From Corynebacterium lizhenjunii (GTDB lineage: Bacteria > Actinomycetota > Actinomycetes > Mycobacteriales > Mycobacteriaceae), in contig NZ_CP064954.1 in the NCBI RefSeq assembly GCF_011038655.2, positions 868,001 through 932,000 of the forward strand: DNA of 64,000 bases, read 5' to 3'. This document shows, in pieces, positions 56,402 through 64,000 of the stretch (position 1 is its first letter; each line of letters opens with the position of its first letter). The notes beneath the pieces were generated by a model. That model was not told the DNA's origin, did not search any database, and was given only the letters and a program-made list of their open reading frames with translations. The position numbers and the translations under genes are program-made.

Positions 56402-57048
56402 CGCTTAGTCAGCAAGGTCAGCCCGGCGCCCAAAGGTAGCCGGGTGAGCACTGCGCCGTCCAAATCGCGCGCGTAGTCGTCTGCTTCCCGGGCAGCCAGG
56501 GTGGCGCGGTCTGTACGGGTGGGGTCCGCGATGGTCCCATCCAACAAGGAGTTGGCTACCACTAGTGTGCCGCCGGGGCTAAGCAACGGCCAGGCCGTCT
56601 TGAGTAAAGCCAACAGGTCCATGGTGGGGACATCAGCGTAAATCAGCTGGTAGGCGCTGGTAGCTAAACGCTCGATCACGTCGAGGGGGCGCGACGGTAA
56701 GAAGCGCACCCGGGACGCGGCATAACCAGCGGCGCGGAACGTTGCCTTAGCGTTGGCCTGGTGTTCAGCCTCTGGGTCAATGCAGGACAAAATGCCAGAA
56801 TCCGGCAACCCGTTGAGCAAATACAGGCCCACCACGGACGCCGCAGGGGTAATCGCGATGGCCTGGGGCTTATCTATCCCATGCCGTGTGGCGGCGGCGG
56901 TGAGGGTGGTCAAAAGCTGGCCCGTGGCGGCATCGGGAAACGGCAGCGCAAATTCCGTGGCGTGGGCGGTGGCGCCCGCCAGGGCATCGTCAGCAGGGGA
57001 AGTCTGTTCAATGTAGGCGCGCAGGGCGTCAAAGGCAGTGGAAGTCAC
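56398..57048 (-). CDS. O-methyltransferase family 3 protein
   Basis: This is a SAM-dependent methyltransferase of the catechol/caffeoyl-CoA O-methyltransferase family (216 aa): [60 protein letters not shown] and [15 protein letters not shown]. The glycine-rich motif I is poor (usually E-x-G-x-x-x-G). The gene stands opposite sigE as in mycobacteria. The substrate is unknown. The start is GTG. Confidence 0.82.
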   Translation of the reverse strand: MTSTAFDALRAYIEQTSPADDALAGATAHATEFALPFPDAATGQLLTTLTAAATRHGIDKPQAIAITPAASVVGLYLLNGLPDSGILSCIDPEAEHQANAKATFRAAGYAASRVRFLPSRPLDVIERLATSAYQLIYADVPTMDLLALLKTAWPLLSPGGTLVVANSLLDGTIADPTRTDRATLAAREADDYARDLDGAVLTRLPLGAGLTLLTKR

Positions 57049-57201
57049 GCCCTAAACTCTAGGGATTTTTAGCTAAGCTTGGGTGACTCACGCGGAGAGC
57101 ACGGCGAAGTAGTGACTGGTGGGGCGCATGTTAAGTATTCACAGCGTTTTTGCAGAACACTTGCTGGCTTTCACAAGCTGAATAGACAATAATAATCACC
57201 T

Positions 57202-57831
57202 ATGACACACGCGCGCCCCTCCGCCTCCGCACCTAGAGAACTTGCCCCTGGGCAAGAGGAGCGCGGGACCGCGGCATTCGACGCGGGGACAGGCGCGATG
57301 CCCTCGTGGGGTGAGCTCGTGGCAGAGCACGCAGACAGCGTATACCGCCTTGCCTACCGCCTCTCTGGCAATCAGCACGACGCCGAGGACCTAACCCAAG
57401 AGACCTTTATGCGGGTGTTCCGCTCGCTGGATAAGTACAAGGCAGGAACCTTCGAGGGCTGGCTGCATCGCATCACCACCAACCTCTTTCTGGATATGGT
57501 GCGCCACCGTTCCACCATCCGCATGGAGGCGTTGCCGGAGGATTACGACCGCGTCCCGGGTACTGAGATGACCCCGGAACAGGCCTACTCTGTAGCTAAC
57601 TTGGACCCGGTACTGCAAAAGGCCCTGGATGACCTGAGCCCGGACTTCCGTGTGGCGGTGGTGCTATGCGACGTTGTGGGCATGAGCTATGACGAGATTG
57701 CCGATACCCTGGGTGTGAAGATGGGCACCGTACGCTCCCGGATTCACCGTGGCCGTTCGCAGCTACGCGACGCCTTGGAACGCGCGGCAGCCGAGGACGC
57801 AGAGGCGCGCCTGCTGCTTCCAGTACGCTAA
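57202..57831 (+). CDS. sigE: ECF RNA polymerase sigma factor SigE
   Basis: This group IV sigma factor (209 aa) responds to envelope and surface stress. Region 2 is [20 protein letters not shown] followed by [10 protein letters not shown] and [16 protein letters not shown]. Region 4 includes [20 protein letters not shown]. The N terminus (about 35 residues) is low-complexity. The anti-sigma gene follows after 110 bp, the usual pairing. Confidence 0.94.
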   Translation: MTHARPSASAPRELAPGQEERGTAAFDAGTGAMPSWGELVAEHADSVYRLAYRLSGNQHDAEDLTQETFMRVFRSLDKYKAGTFEGWLHRITTNLFLDMVRHRSTIRMEALPEDYDRVPGTEMTPEQAYSVANLDPVLQKALDDLSPDFRVAVVLCDVVGMSYDEIADTLGVKMGTVRSRIHRGRSQLRDALERAAAEDAEARLLLPVR

Positions 57832-57941
57832 GTGGTTCGCACACAGCGCTGTAACCATAAACGGACTACGCTAGGTAGCGCACTGACGGCGTAGTGCACG
57901 TTTAGCCGCAGTGTCTCACTACGGACAAGGAGGTCTGCGCC

Positions 57942-58436
57942 ATGCAGGATTCCCAGCAGCCCCAGGACTGCCCGCAGGCAGAGATCTACCAGTTAGCTAG
58001 CGATCTCGGAATTGATGCGGAGGCCCTGGCCACCCTCGTAGCGCTGCCAGGAGCCCGGCGCACCAAAGTCTTAGAACGCCTCAAAGACCATGCCCGCAGC
58101 CGTGACCACATTGGCCACCTGGGGCCTGAGGCCGTGGTGGCATTTGTCGACGGGGAAATGGACCACAAAGCTACCCACAGGGTGCGGATCCACCTTGTCC
58201 ATTGCGATGAATGCCGTGCGGAAGTCCACCGCCAGCGCGGGGCCGCGGCGTGGGTGCGTGAGTGTAGCGGGGCATCGGACATGCATGCTCCCGTGGACCT
58301 GCTGGCCAAGCTGTATAACATTGCCAGCATGCCGCAGTACCCTGGACCCAGCGCGGAAGATACCGTGCACAGCGGGCACCACCACTTCCTGGACAAGGTG
58401 GACTTGCTGCTGCGCACCTGGGGAAAGCAAAAATAA
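57942..58436 (+). CDS. cseE: Anti-sigma factor CseE (ZAS type)
   Basis: This 164-aa partner of SigE has a zinc-associated anti-sigma motif HLVHCDEC (H-x3-C-x2-C) inside HRVRIHLVHCDECRAEVHRQ. The upstream EAVVAFVDGEMDHKA helix is typical. There is no membrane helix, so it is a soluble, probably redox- or stress-released inhibitor. An N-terminal 60-residue extension is not part of the ZAS domain. RBS AAGGAGG precedes the ATG. Confidence 0.9.
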   Translation: MQDSQQPQDCPQAEIYQLASDLGIDAEALATLVALPGARRTKVLERLKDHARSRDHIGHLGPEAVVAFVDGEMDHKATHRVRIHLVHCDECRAEVHRQRGAAAWVRECSGASDMHAPVDLLAKLYNIASMPQYPGPSAEDTVHSGHHHFLDKVDLLLRTWGKQK

Positions 58437-58468
58437 CCCCGGGTGCTCGCCTGCGGATAATAAGGGGT

Positions 58469-58474
58469 TAGTCT
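58469..58474 (+). promoter_or_regulatory. -10 hexamer for a leaderless transcript (tatB)
   Basis: TAGTCT ends six bases before GTG 58481. The inverted repeat TAACCCC/GGGGTTA (58434-58440, 58464-58470) spans the gap after cseE and could attenuate read-through. Confidence 0.4.
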
Positions 58475-58480
58475 AGTACC

Positions 58481-59017
58481 GTGTTTTCTTCCATTGGGTG
58501 GAGCGAGATCTTCTTCATCCTCGTCTTCGCCGTCATCATCGTGGGGCCTGAGCGTCTGCCCAGCCTGGTCCAAGACGTGCGCGCAGCCATCTTCGCGGCG
58601 CGCAAAGCCATTAATAACGCCAAGGCGGAGCTCAACGGGGAGTTTGATGGCCTCAAGGAAGAGTTTGAGCCCCTGCGCGGGCCCATTACCGCTGCAGCCG
58701 AATGGGGCCGTCTGGGCCCCCGGGCCGCACTGACAAAGGCGCTATTCGATGGTGACGACTCCGCCTGGCAGGACTTCGATCCCCGGGTCACCCCACCGGC
58801 TCACGGGCAGCAAAAGCAGCAGGCCCAAGACCCGCGGCAGGCCCGCCCTTCACAGGAGGTTCGGCCCCCGCAGCAGGGGCAGCAAAGTGCCGCCCCCGGG
58901 TTCGATTACTCCCAGATTTACCCCGAGCTGCCCATCCAGCAGCCCGCAACCCAACAGCCCGCAACCCAGCAGCCCGAAACCCAACGCCCCGAAGATCCCT
59001 GGAAGGACGTCACCTAG
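58481..59017 (+). CDS. tatB: Twin-arginine translocase subunit TatB
   Basis: This Tat receptor subunit (178 aa) has an N-terminal helix and hinge (VFSSIGWSEIFFILVFAVII, VGPERLPSL), then an amphipathic helix (VQDVRAAIFAARKAINNAKA). The C terminus is a long Gln/Pro-rich tail with QQPATQQPATQQPETQ repeats. Position after sigE-cseE matches mycobacteria. Its GTG start is probably leaderless. Confidence 0.93.
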   Translation: MFSSIGWSEIFFILVFAVIIVGPERLPSLVQDVRAAIFAARKAINNAKAELNGEFDGLKEEFEPLRGPITAAAEWGRLGPRAALTKALFDGDDSAWQDFDPRVTPPAHGQQKQQAQDPRQARPSQEVRPPQQGQQSAAPGFDYSQIYPELPIQQPATQQPATQQPETQRPEDPWKDVT

Positions 59018-59023
59018 CCTTGC

Positions 59024-60160
59024 CTAGTGGCGGGTAACGCCAAGACCTAGAGGCTTGCCTGCCAGGGATTCGCTGCGCACCGCCAGCTTCTCCGCCACTG
59101 CGGCAATGGCTGTGGCTGCGGGCGAGGAGGGCTCGGCCACCACCAAGGGGATGCCCGCGTCACCATTGGTTCGCAGCTGCGGGTCCAGCGGGATTTGGCC
59201 CAGCAGGGGCACCTCGTGGCCCAGTACGGTGCTCAGGCGCTGGGCTACTTGTTGGCCGCCGCCGCTGCCGAAGATGTCCATGGTGGTCCCGTCAGGCAGC
59301 ACCATGGCGGACATGTTCTCAATCACTCCGGCTACCTTTTGGCGGGTCTGGGAGGCGATAGAGCCGGCCCGCTCAGCGACTTCGGCCGCCGCCGCCTGGG
59401 GGGTGGTGACCACCAGTAGCTCGGCATTGGGAATGAGCTGGGCAACAGACAGGGCGACATCGCCAGTACCCGGCGGTAGGTCCAGCAGCAACACGTCAAG
59501 GTCGCCCCAGAAGACATCCCCCAGGAATTGCTGTAGCGCCCGGTGCAGCATGGGCCCGCGCCACACCACGGGGGCGTTGCCCTCGACAAATTGCCCGATG
59601 GAGATGAACTTCAGCCCATGGGCAATCGGCGGCATGAGCATTTCCTCGTCCAGCACAGTGGGCTGGGCATGGTTGCCCAACAGCCCTGGGATGGAGTGGC
59701 CGTAAATATCGGCATCCACAATGCCCACTTTGAGCCCCTTGGCTGCCAGTGCCGCCCCCAGGTTGGCGGTCATGGAGGACTTGCCCACGCCGCCCTTGCC
59801 GGAGGCTACGGCAAAGACCCGGGTGGTGGAGGAGGGCTTGGCAAAGGGAATTTCCGGCTCCGCCTGGCCGCCGCGCAACTTTTGCTTGAGGGCACGGCGT
59901 TGCTCATCATTCATGGCGTCCATCTGCACGCTGACAGCACCGACTCCAGGGATTTCCTCCAGAACGGCACGGGTATTAGCCTCGATGGTGTTGCGCATGG
60001 GGCACCCGGCGATGGTGAGATAAATCTCTACCGCCACATCGCTACCATCAATGGCTATGGACTTCACCATGTCCAGTTCAGTGATGGGGCGGCCAATTTC
60101 AGGGTCTTCTACACGGGCTAGCGCGCTGCGTACAGCGGACTCATTAATTGCAGTAGTCAT
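59024..60160 (-). CDS. mrp: Mrp/NBP35-type iron-sulfur carrier ATPase
   Basis: This P-loop scaffold/carrier for Fe-S cluster delivery is 378 aa. The N-terminal MIP18-like domain (VRSALARVEDPEIGRPITEL) precedes the deviant Walker A in VASGKGGVGKSSMTANLGAA, then DADIYGHSIPGLLG and LLLDLPPGTGDVALSVAQ. The C-terminal CxxC that holds the cluster in many Mrp proteins is not visible (NMSAMVLPDGTTMDIFGSGG). ATG 60160 gives MTTAINES; ATG 60172 is possible. Confidence 0.9.
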   Translation of the reverse strand: MTTAINESAVRSALARVEDPEIGRPITELDMVKSIAIDGSDVAVEIYLTIAGCPMRNTIEANTRAVLEEIPGVGAVSVQMDAMNDEQRRALKQKLRGGQAEPEIPFAKPSSTTRVFAVASGKGGVGKSSMTANLGAALAAKGLKVGIVDADIYGHSIPGLLGNHAQPTVLDEEMLMPPIAHGLKFISIGQFVEGNAPVVWRGPMLHRALQQFLGDVFWGDLDVLLLDLPPGTGDVALSVAQLIPNAELLVVTTPQAAAAEVAERAGSIASQTRQKVAGVIENMSAMVLPDGTTMDIFGSGGGQQVAQRLSTVLGHEVPLLGQIPLDPQLRTNGDAGIPLVVAEPSSPAATAIAAVAEKLAVRSESLAGKPLGLGVTRH

Positions 60161-60256
60161 ATCTGTACCCATCCTAGCCCTGTCGGCTGGCTGCTGACAC
60201 TGTAGACTCCCTAAGGTCGCCTTTGCCCACAACCTCGTCTGAAAGTTTGCAAGGAG

Positions 60257-60268
60257 CTTGCCGATGCC
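60257..60268 (+). repeat. Recurrent 12-mer overlapping a start codon
   Basis: The exact CTTGCCGATGCC here lies between the RBS and the first codons of the lipoprotein gene; its ATG is the gene's start codon. Confidence 0.7.
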
Positions 60269-61028
60269 CCCTCTACACCGCACCCTTTCTACCCTCGGGG
60301 TTGCCAGTATGGCTTGTCTGGCCTTGGCTGGCTGTGCGCAGCAAACCCCACATCCACAGCGCCACCCCAGCACCCACGCTCAGGTGCGTATTGCCGTGGA
60401 TCCTAGTCGTGTGGAGCAGTTGATTCTCGGTGAGGTGTATATACGTACCTTGGCTAAGCAGGGGCGCGATGCCACTTTGGTGCGGGTGGATGGTTCCACT
60501 TCGGCTGAGCGTTTAGACCGAATCCGCAGTGGGGATGCCGATTTTATTGTGGGCTGTACCGGAAATTTCCTCAATGGTCTAGATCATGCCACTGCCAAGA
60601 AACTGGAGAAAGAACAACGCCAAGCCCACGAGCAGCAGCAGCGCACCGGGCAGCGTAGCGATCGCGACTTTCTGGCGGAGACCCACATCGCGATGATGGG
60701 CGCGCTGCCAGCTGAAGTTACCACCGTGGATCCCTCCCCAGCACCGGGGTGCCACGACCGGGAGGAGGTGGACCTGCCGCAAAATTATGTGGTGGTCTAC
60801 GAAAAGAACCTGCTCAATAGGGAAGAACGTTTTCAGGTGGCGTCGGTGACTAAATACATCTCTAGCCAGGACATAGAACAGCTCACTCAGGACGCCGAGG
60901 CTTCCGGCTCCATCGCGGAGACTGTGGGGTTGTGGATTGAAACGCAGACCACCAGCTCCGGGGAGGGCGAGGGCACCGCCAATAGCGACGGTAGTGGTTC
61001 CACCGGTGGTGGCTCCACCATCAGCTAA
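60264..61028 (+). CDS. OpuAC-like substrate-binding lipoprotein
   Basis: This 254-aa lipoprotein has a signal peptide ending LALAGC (lipobox). The mature part looks like a distant type of glycine-betaine-binding (OpuAC) domain (VRIAVDPSRVEQLILGEVYI, then LDRIRSGDADFIVGCTGNFL). A Gln-rich stretch (EKEQRQAHEQQQRTGQRSDR) and a Gly/Ser-rich end follow. No permease or ATPase gene is nearby. ATG 60264 has AAGGAG seven bases upstream. Confidence 0.75.
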   Translation: MPPLHRTLSTLGVASMACLALAGCAQQTPHPQRHPSTHAQVRIAVDPSRVEQLILGEVYIRTLAKQGRDATLVRVDGSTSAERLDRIRSGDADFIVGCTGNFLNGLDHATAKKLEKEQRQAHEQQQRTGQRSDRDFLAETHIAMMGALPAEVTTVDPSPAPGCHDREEVDLPQNYVVVYEKNLLNREERFQVASVTKYISSQDIEQLTQDAEASGSIAETVGLWIETQTTSSGEGEGTANSDGSGSTGGGSTIS

Positions 61029-61156
61029 GACCAGGTGCTGCGAACGTTGTTGATGTGTGCGGTCACCAGGCGCTCCATCACTGGGCGGTCCCGGTCCAGG
61101 GCGGCGGTGACCATCGCCCGGTGGTCGCCAGTGGTTTCCAGGAGCTTCCCGCGTTC
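61025..61156 (-). pseudogene. 3' fragment of the IS-split GntR regulator
   Basis: This encodes the last 43 residues (ERGKLLETTGDHRAMVTAAL through NNVRSTWS) of the FCD ligand domain cut off by the insertion sequence. Joined to the 5' part at 62942, with one 102-bp copy removed, it gives a continuous 222-aa GntR protein. The open frame continues through the left duplication into the IS end, whose terminal repeat supplies an ATG (61273); translation from it is unlikely to be useful. Confidence 0.9.
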
Positions 61157-61258
61157 TGCTAGGGCTTTGAGCCCAGTAAGCCTGGCTAGGGAGCGCATGT
61201 TCCGGACCGTATCTACGATGACGTTATTTCCATGCAGAGACAGAAAACGAGTGTGGAA
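61157..61258. repeat. Left copy of the 102-bp target site duplication
   Basis: This segment is identical, by reading, to 62942-63043. It encodes 34 codons of the GntR FCD domain (FHTRFLSLHGNNVIVDTVRN onward) and directly abuts the IS left end. Confidence 0.93.
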
Positions 61259-62941
61259 CCTGACTTGGCTCATCAGGGTGTGATTAAATTAACCCTTGAC
61301 ACGTAGGCCTGCAGTTTTGGTCTTGCGGGGTCGGGTTTTTCCGCACTAAGGGGGTAGGGGGCGGGGTTGGTTGTAATGTGATTTTTGTGAGCCCGTATAT
61401 TCGTACCGTTACCACCGCCTCAGGTGCTACTGCTGTGCAGGTGGTGTTAGAAGAACGTGCAGGTAGAAAGGTGATGAAGCATATCGGCTCTGCCCACGAT
61501 GACTATGAGCTAGCGTTGTTGAAAGCTGAAGCTCAACGCGTGATTGATGGGGATCAACTCTGCCTCGATTTAGGGCTTGATGATAGGAATGCGCCTGCAG
61601 GTAGTGGGTCGAAAGACAATCCGTTACCGGTGAGTTCCCAAAAGGCTGGTGTCCTTTTAGAGTGCATTGACTCGTGCTACCAGCGGCTTGGATTTGATGT
61701 TGCCACTGGTGGCGACCAGGTTTTTGCCAATCTAGTGCGCGCGCGGATTATTCAGCCAGGTTCCAAGCTGGATTCGATTGAGACTTTGGCCGAAGTTGGC
61801 GTGGTAAGTGCCACTTATGCCACAATCAAACGGCATTTAGCCAGCTACGCTACAGAGTCATTTCGTGAGATTTTGTCTCAAGCCTTAGCTCGCCATGCTG
61901 GTATCGGTGCAGGAAGCTTCGTCTTATACGACGTGACCACGCTGTATTTCGAAACTGATACTCCAGATGACCTGCGTAAATCCGGCTTTTCGAAAGAACG
62001 CCGAGTCGAACCTCAAATCCTGGTAGGCCTGCTAACCGATGCCACGGGCTTCCCACTACATATCGGGGCCTATGAAGGCAACAAAGCCGAAACGCACACG
62101 TTGTTACCGATGATCCGGGCTTTTCAGTCTGCGTACAATCTCGACCGCGTCACGATTGTTGCTGATGCGGGCATGTTTTCAGCCGAGAACAAGACAGCTA
62201 TCGTTGAGGCGGGGCTAGATTACATCCTTTCTACCAAAGTCCCCTCCCTGCCTGAGGTGATCACCCAGTGGAAACAGGAACATCCTGGCCAGGACTACAC
62301 TCACGGGCAAATATGGTCCCAGCCTTCCTACACAGATCGACGCCATGCCACAACAGGCAAGCCGGATTCTGTTACTCACTTTCACTACTCCTACGATCGG
62401 GCTCGACGAACAGTGCGCGGCATCGACGAGCAGCTAGCCAAGGCTGCCCGAGCAGTAGAAGGCAAAGTAGCGATCAAACGTAATCGATACATCGATCTCA
62501 AAGCCCCAAATAAAAAGGTCAACTACGAACTGGCCACCAAACATAGGGCCTTAGCTGGGATTAAAGGCTACGAAACGACGCTCACATCGATGCCCGCACC
62601 CGAGGTGCTCCGCGCCTACAGACATCTGCTCAACATTGAAAAATCGTTCCGAATGTCAAAGTCCGATCTCAAAGCCCGCCCGATCTACGCGCGAACCGAA
62701 GACTCTATAAACGCCCACCTCAACATCGTCATGGCCGCTCTAGCAATCAGTCAGATGATGGAAACGGCCACAGGCAAAAGCATCAAACGCCTGGTACGAA
62801 CCCTGAAAAAATACCGAACCTTCGAACTCAAACTCAACGGCACCACCATCCACGCCGCCACACCACTGCCCCCTGACGTCCAACAACTCCTCAACGCCAT
62901 CACCCAAGCCTGACTTCCGCACTAAAATGAGCCAAGTCGGG
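61259..62941 (+). mobile_element. IS1634-type insertion sequence, complete
   Basis: This is a 1683-bp element with 15-bp terminal inverted repeats, CCTGACTTGGCTCAT (61259-61273) and ATGAGCCAAGTCGGG (62927-62941), with one mismatch. A subterminal TTCCGCACTAA occurs near both ends (61339 and 62915) in the same orientation. One intact transposase gene fills it. Both ends abut the 102-bp direct duplication; long duplications of this sort are known for the IS1634/IS1549 group. The element looks recent and potentially active. Confidence 0.93.
61378..62913 (+). CDS. IS1634-family transposase
   Basis: This DDE transposase of 511 aa has the first Asp region YDVTTLYFETDTPDDLRKSG, the second in VTIVADAGMFSAENKTAIVE and a C-terminal IEKSFRMSKSDLKARPIYAR carrying the YREK-like Glu. 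The N terminus (VQVVLEERAGRKVMKHIGSA) is typical of the family. The start is GTG 61378 or GTG 61387. It is uninterrupted, so it should be functional. Confidence 0.92.
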   Translation: MIFVSPYIRTVTTASGATAVQVVLEERAGRKVMKHIGSAHDDYELALLKAEAQRVIDGDQLCLDLGLDDRNAPAGSGSKDNPLPVSSQKAGVLLECIDSCYQRLGFDVATGGDQVFANLVRARIIQPGSKLDSIETLAEVGVVSATYATIKRHLASYATESFREILSQALARHAGIGAGSFVLYDVTTLYFETDTPDDLRKSGFSKERRVEPQILVGLLTDATGFPLHIGAYEGNKAETHTLLPMIRAFQSAYNLDRVTIVADAGMFSAENKTAIVEAGLDYILSTKVPSLPEVITQWKQEHPGQDYTHGQIWSQPSYTDRRHATTGKPDSVTHFHYSYDRARRTVRGIDEQLAKAARAVEGKVAIKRNRYIDLKAPNKKVNYELATKHRALAGIKGYETTLTSMPAPEVLRAYRHLLNIEKSFRMSKSDLKARPIYARTEDSINAHLNIVMAALAISQMMETATGKSIKRLVRTLKKYRTFELKLNGTTIHAATPLPPDVQQLLNAITQA

Positions 62942-63478
62942 TGCTAGGGCTTTGAGCCCAGTAAGCCTGGCTAGGGAGCGCATGTTCCGGACCGTATCTA
63001 CGATGACGTTATTTCCATGCAGAGACAGAAAACGAGTGTGGAATGTGGTGTCGGTTTCCAGCAGGCGCACCAGGTCACCGTGGCGAGCGGTGGTTTCCAT
63101 GGCATCGACAAGCGGGAGCAACGCAAAGACTGCCTTGGCAACGTTACCGGTGCAGGCCTGGGCAATCGCACCCATCGTGGGCACTTCGAGCAGCAGACGG
63201 GCTTCGACGGCCTGATCGAGAATGGCGGGGTCTAACTCGATAACCCGGAAGCCCCGGTTAGGGAGCTTTTCTACCAGGGCGTCGTTGACCAAGGAAATCA
63301 TGGCCTCGCGTACCGGGGTCGGCGACACCCCAAAGGCGCGGGCTAGCTCGGGGGCCGAGTAGATGGTCCCAGGGGTCAACTCACCGGAGATTATCGCCGC
63401 GCGTAGCGCTGCAGTGACGCGATCGCGAAGTTTCTGTGTCTGGGGCAGCACGCCGAAGTTTGGCAAGGATGGTTTCAA
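62900..63478 (-). pseudogene. GntR regulator truncated by the IS
   Basis: The visible frame gives 192 residues: 179 native, then 13 read from the IS end. The winged HTH is intact (LRDRVTAALRAAIISGELTP, APELARAFGVSPTPVREAMI), and the FCD effector domain starts (EARLLLEVPTMGAIAQACTG) but lacks its last 43 residues. The TTG start has GAGGGAG upstream. It may still bind DNA but probably cannot respond to its ligand. It lies 24 bp downstream of the ornithine cyclodeaminase-family gene, its likely target. Confidence 0.88.
62942..63043. repeat. Right copy of the 102-bp target site duplication
   Basis: The second copy of the segment at 61157-61258. It remains in frame with the 5' part of the GntR gene. 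Confidence 0.93.
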
Positions 63479-63502
63479 CGTGCTCCCTCTTTCTCGCGGT
63501 AA

Positions 63503-64000
63503 TTAGTGGGCGTAGCGCTGAGCGATAAGCTGCGCAATCACCAAATCTTGCCACGCCATGCCCGTAGTCTTAAATACTATCGGAGCCTTAAGACTGACTG
63601 TGGACCTTTGGCACAAGACATCCTTGATTTCTACCAGATCTTCTCCACTGAGGGCGGAATCTTCAATAGCGAGCACCACATCACCGGCTTCTCGCAAAGC
63701 GGTTGCCTTATCCTCGACTATTACCGTGGCATCGGCCAAAATGTCAGCGGCTAGCTCGCGCGCCTGCGGGGAGTGGGAGCCCACCGCCACCACAATTGCG
63801 GTATCCGAGATGTCCTTGCGGCTAATGACTGGTGTTGTAGAGGTCGTGGTGGTGATAATGACGTCGGCGGTGGACAGAGCTGCTGCCGCCTCCGGGCTGC
63901 CCATGCGAACCCACCTGTCCAGGTCAGCTGGCCGGGTACGCGACGCAAAGGTTATAGCCACCTCGCGCGTCCCGCGCAGCATATCCTCCAATGTGCGGGC
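63503..64000 (-). CDS. Ornithine cyclodeaminase / mu-crystallin family protein (5' end outside window)
   Basis: The frame is open to the window edge, so only the C-terminal 165 residues are seen. It shows the family's NAD-binding half: AITFASRTRP (second beta strand), LSTADVIITTTTSTTPVISR, VVAVGSHSPQARELAADILA and the C-terminal VSLKAPIVFKTTGMAWQDLV. Members deaminate ornithine to proline or reduce ketimines such as delta-1-pyrroline-2-carboxylate; the exact substrate cannot be told. The damaged GntR gene follows on the same strand. Confidence 0.88.
   Translation of the reverse strand, partial: ARTLEDMLRGTREVAITFASRTRPADLDRWVRMGSPEAAAALSTADVIITTTTSTTPVISRKDISDTAIVVAVGSHSPQARELAADILADATVIVEDKATALREAGDVVLAIEDSALSGEDLVEIKDVLCQRSTVSLKAPIVFKTTGMAWQDLVIAQLIAQRYAH

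Noticed and set aside
61025-61273. An independent 82-aa gene
   Set aside because: Its start codon belongs to the IS terminal repeat and the rest is the 3' fragment of the disrupted GntR gene.

Overview
The window is a chromosomal segment of a high-GC actinobacterium, almost certainly a Corynebacterium. Support comes from the mycothiol gene mshB, the typA-lpqW-mshB-(membrane protein)-fdxC-dapC order, the dapE-LOG-folP2-gpgS-DivIVA-DUF3117 order, the sigE-cseE-tatB-mrp order, the actinobacterial glgA/glgC pair, and many genes that start directly at a predicted leaderless transcription start. Most of the sequence is conserved housekeeping DNA. It starts inside a pabA-pabB fusion gene and ends inside an ornithine cyclodeaminase-family gene.

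Layout. 1-3.6 kb: folate precursor genes pabAB and pabC, a DUF5997 gene and a LysR-type effector-domain protein. 3.8-7.1 kb: LGFP lipoprotein, GNAT acetyltransferase, and a TetR regulator with a DHA2 drug exporter. 7.2-17.5 kb: fumC, glpX, xseA/xseB, ispH, an AI-2E/PerM-type permease and ychF. 17.7-20.6 kb: cation diffusion facilitator, pyroglutamyl peptidase and a dicarboxylate symporter. 20.8-31.9 kb: a formate dehydrogenase and selenocysteine island. 31.9-35.7 kb: a protein of unknown function, zupT, DUF808, DUF402 and a secreted protein. 36-43.5 kb: typA, lpqW, mshB, fdxC, dapC, a pseudouridine synthase and gtrA. 43.5-52.4 kb: dapD between two amino-acid permeases, dapE, LOG, folP2-like, gpgS, a DivIVA-like protein, DUF3117 and an RlmA-like methyltransferase. 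52.4-57 kb: a catalytically degenerate GH32 protein with glgA and glgC, then an O-methyltransferase. 57-61 kb: sigE, its anti-sigma factor, tatB, mrp and a lipoprotein. 61-64 kb: an intact IS1634-type insertion sequence that splits a GntR regulator, next to the ornithine cyclodeaminase-family gene.

The standout system is the 11-kb selenium island. fdhF reads through an in-frame TGA at 21420-21422 (Sec189). A perfect 7-bp hairpin starts 12 nt after that codon, where a bacterial SECIS element is expected. fdhB and nrfD follow in the same operon, then yedE and yedF, two genes linked to selenium metabolism. Facing them are selD, a tRNA-Sec gene with anticodon TCA, selA and selB. The island therefore holds the enzyme, the selenium donor synthase, the tRNA, the Ser-to-Sec converting enzyme, the dedicated elongation factor and a candidate selenium uptake and carrier pair. 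Genes for molybdopterin cofactor and FdhD are not in the window.

Two window-wide patterns are not explained by the genes. First, the 12-mer CTTGCCGATGCC (usually preceded by G) occurs nine times exactly, with several near copies, in both orientations and in both coding and non-coding DNA. Second, several genes end in short tandem repeats that contain their own stop codon. At three convergent gene pairs one repeat array supplies the stop codons of both genes. The insertion sequence is also unusual: it is flanked by a perfect 102-bp target duplication.
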